A stretch of DNA of 64,000 nucleotides, taken from positions 1 to 64,000 of the forward strand of contig NZ_AEDU01000019.1 in the NCBI RefSeq assembly GCF_000148525.1, written 5' to 3'. Origin of the DNA: Streptococcus mitis SK564. Lineage in GTDB: Bacteria > Bacillota > Bacilli > Lactobacillales > Streptococcaceae. A program made the translations under genes and the position numbers. Shown piece after piece: positions 62,924 to 64,000 of this stretch (the stretch's first letter is position 1; each line of letters opens with the position of its first letter). The notes under the pieces were generated by a model. The model was not told the origin of the DNA and did not search any database. It worked only from the letters and a program-made list of their open reading frames with translations.

Positions 62924-64000
62924 ATGCTAAGATTTCCAAAGGATTTTGTCTGGGGATCCTCTACTTCTGGGCCACAGACAGAAGGACGTATAGCTGGTGA
63001 CGGTAAGGGAGATAATCTCTGGGATTATTGGTACCAAGTGGAGCCAAATCGATACTATAATGGGATTGGTCCAGATAAGACATCGACATTTTATGAAAAT
63101 TGGGAACAGGATATTGAGCTTTTGTTAGCGACTGGTCACACGGCTTTTCGGACTTCTATTCAGTGGTCACGGATTTTTCCACAAGGCTGTGGGAAAGTCA
63201 ACCCTCAAGGTGTGGATTTTTATCGTAAGGTTTTTGAGGCTATTAAGGTTAAGGGGATTCGTCTGTTGGTTAATCTCTACCATTTTGATTTGCCTTTTGC
63301 TCTTCAAGAAGCTGGTGATGGTTGGGAAAATAAGGCGACGGTCTCAGCCTATGAAGACTATGCTCGTTTCTGTTTTGAGATTTATGGAGATTTAGTGGAT
63401 CAATGGATTACCTTTAACGAGCCCATCGTTCCTGTAGAATTTGGCTATTTTTACGATGCCCATTATCCACATAAGGTGGATGCAGAGGCAGCAGTTAAAG
63501 TAGCCTATCATACACAATTGGCTAGCAGTCGGGCGGTCAAGGCCTGCCATGAACTCTTGCCTGATTCCAAGATTGGGATTGTTCTCAACTTGACACTGGC
63601 TTATCCACGTAGTCAGCATCCTGCTGATGTCAAAGCAGCTCGCATTGCGGATCTTTTTCAAGCTCAATCTTTTTTAGACCCATCTGTTTTGGGGACTTAT
63701 CCACAGGAGTTGGTAGAAATCTTGCATGAACACGGTCTCTTGCCTGATGCCACAGAGGAAGAGTTGGAAGTCATTCGTGATAATACGGTAGACTTCCTTG
63801 GTGTCAATTACTATCAACCTTTGCGCGTTATGGCACCTCGATTTGCTAAGAATCCAGAGAGTCCTCTTTTGCCAGAACATTTTTACGAGCCTTATGTGAT
63901 GCCTGGGCGTAAAATCAATCCTCATCGTGGCTGGGAGATTTATGAGCAAGGGATTTATGATATTGCCCAAAATATCAAGGAAAATTATGGTAATATCGAG
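62924..64000 (+). CDS. 6-phospho-beta-glucosidase, GH1 family (partial, cut by window end)
   Basis: 359 codons are visible and the frame is still open at the last base. GH1 marks: N-terminal FPKDFVWGSSTSGPQTEG, the ARLSW-like TSIQWSRIFP, and the acid/base motif TFNEP near residue 165. The second catalytic motif (TENG) would lie beyond the end. Members hydrolyse phosphorylated cellobiose or aryl-glucosides after PTS uptake. An AGAGG site precedes the ATG. Whether PTS genes follow cannot be seen. Confidence 0.9.
   Translation, partial: MLRFPKDFVWGSSTSGPQTEGRIAGDGKGDNLWDYWYQVEPNRYYNGIGPDKTSTFYENWEQDIELLLATGHTAFRTSIQWSRIFPQGCGKVNPQGVDFYRKVFEAIKVKGIRLLVNLYHFDLPFALQEAGDGWENKATVSAYEDYARFCFEIYGDLVDQWITFNEPIVPVEFGYFYDAHYPHKVDAEAAVKVAYHTQLASSRAVKACHELLPDSKIGIVLNLTLAYPRSQHPADVKAARIADLFQAQSFLDPSVLGTYPQELVEILHEHGLLPDATEEELEVIRDNTVDFLGVNYYQPLRVMAPRFAKNPESPLLPEHFYEPYVMPGRKINPHRGWEIYEQGIYDIAQNIKENYGNIE

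Overview
This is chromosome from a mitis-group Streptococcus, in the S. pneumoniae / S. mitis / S. pseudopneumoniae complex. The evidence is low-GC Firmicute gene content and pneumococcus-like gene order (uvrA, pepP, spx, folC, cls, nrdD, nrdG, the S10-spc-alpha ribosomal superoperon, leuS, ruvB, uppS, cdsA, eep, proS). It also carries BOX repeats, CiaR-type csRNA genes, a ComX cin-box and a choline-binding surface protein. The species cannot be settled by reading alone.

Layout: 1-9.4 kb holds corA with a DUF1129 membrane gene (minus strand), uvrA, pepP, an M-box riboswitch with a second leader-peptide attenuator, the P-type Mg transporter mgtA, and spx. 9.4-16.6 kb holds a lipoprotein, the ireB-ruvX-DUF1292 operon, a hairpin array, folC, a broken lipoprotein gene, cls, and a competence (cin-box) unit of a 47-aa ORF and a polytopic membrane protein. 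16.7-20.4 kb is anaerobic ribonucleotide reductase (nrdD, small ORF, GNAT, nrdG). 20.4-35.5 kb is the ribosomal/secY/adk/infA/rpoA cluster, with several structured spacers and an L17 downstream element. 35.5-39.7 kb holds an ACT protein, a PFL/DUF711 protein, the choline-binding protein, a CiaR-csRNA and a phosphoglycerate mutase family gene.

39.7-47.4 kb (minus strand) is a YesMN-type two-component system with a three-gene ABC importer and two closely related substrate-binding proteins. 47.6-54.2 kb holds leuS, an ABC exporter with LytTR and DUF3021 genes under a 21-bp-spaced repeat, and two GNATs. 54.2-56.2 kb is a small-RNA island: two CiaR-csRNAs followed by three tandem Fst-family type I toxin-antitoxin loci. 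56.2-64 kb holds ruvB, a nucleotidyltransferase-like gene, another csRNA, uppS-cdsA-eep-proS, and a 6-phospho-beta-glucosidase cut by the window end.

Two signals stand out. First, the mgtA leader carries, after the M-box terminator, a 23-codon ORF whose N-terminus alternates acidic residues and proline. It overlaps one arm of a switch between two exclusive RNA folds, one of which hides the mgtA SD and start codon. Second, the three Fst loci have antitoxin repeats that change together with their own toxin mRNA, suggesting private toxin-antitoxin pairs. The third copy shows signs of decay.
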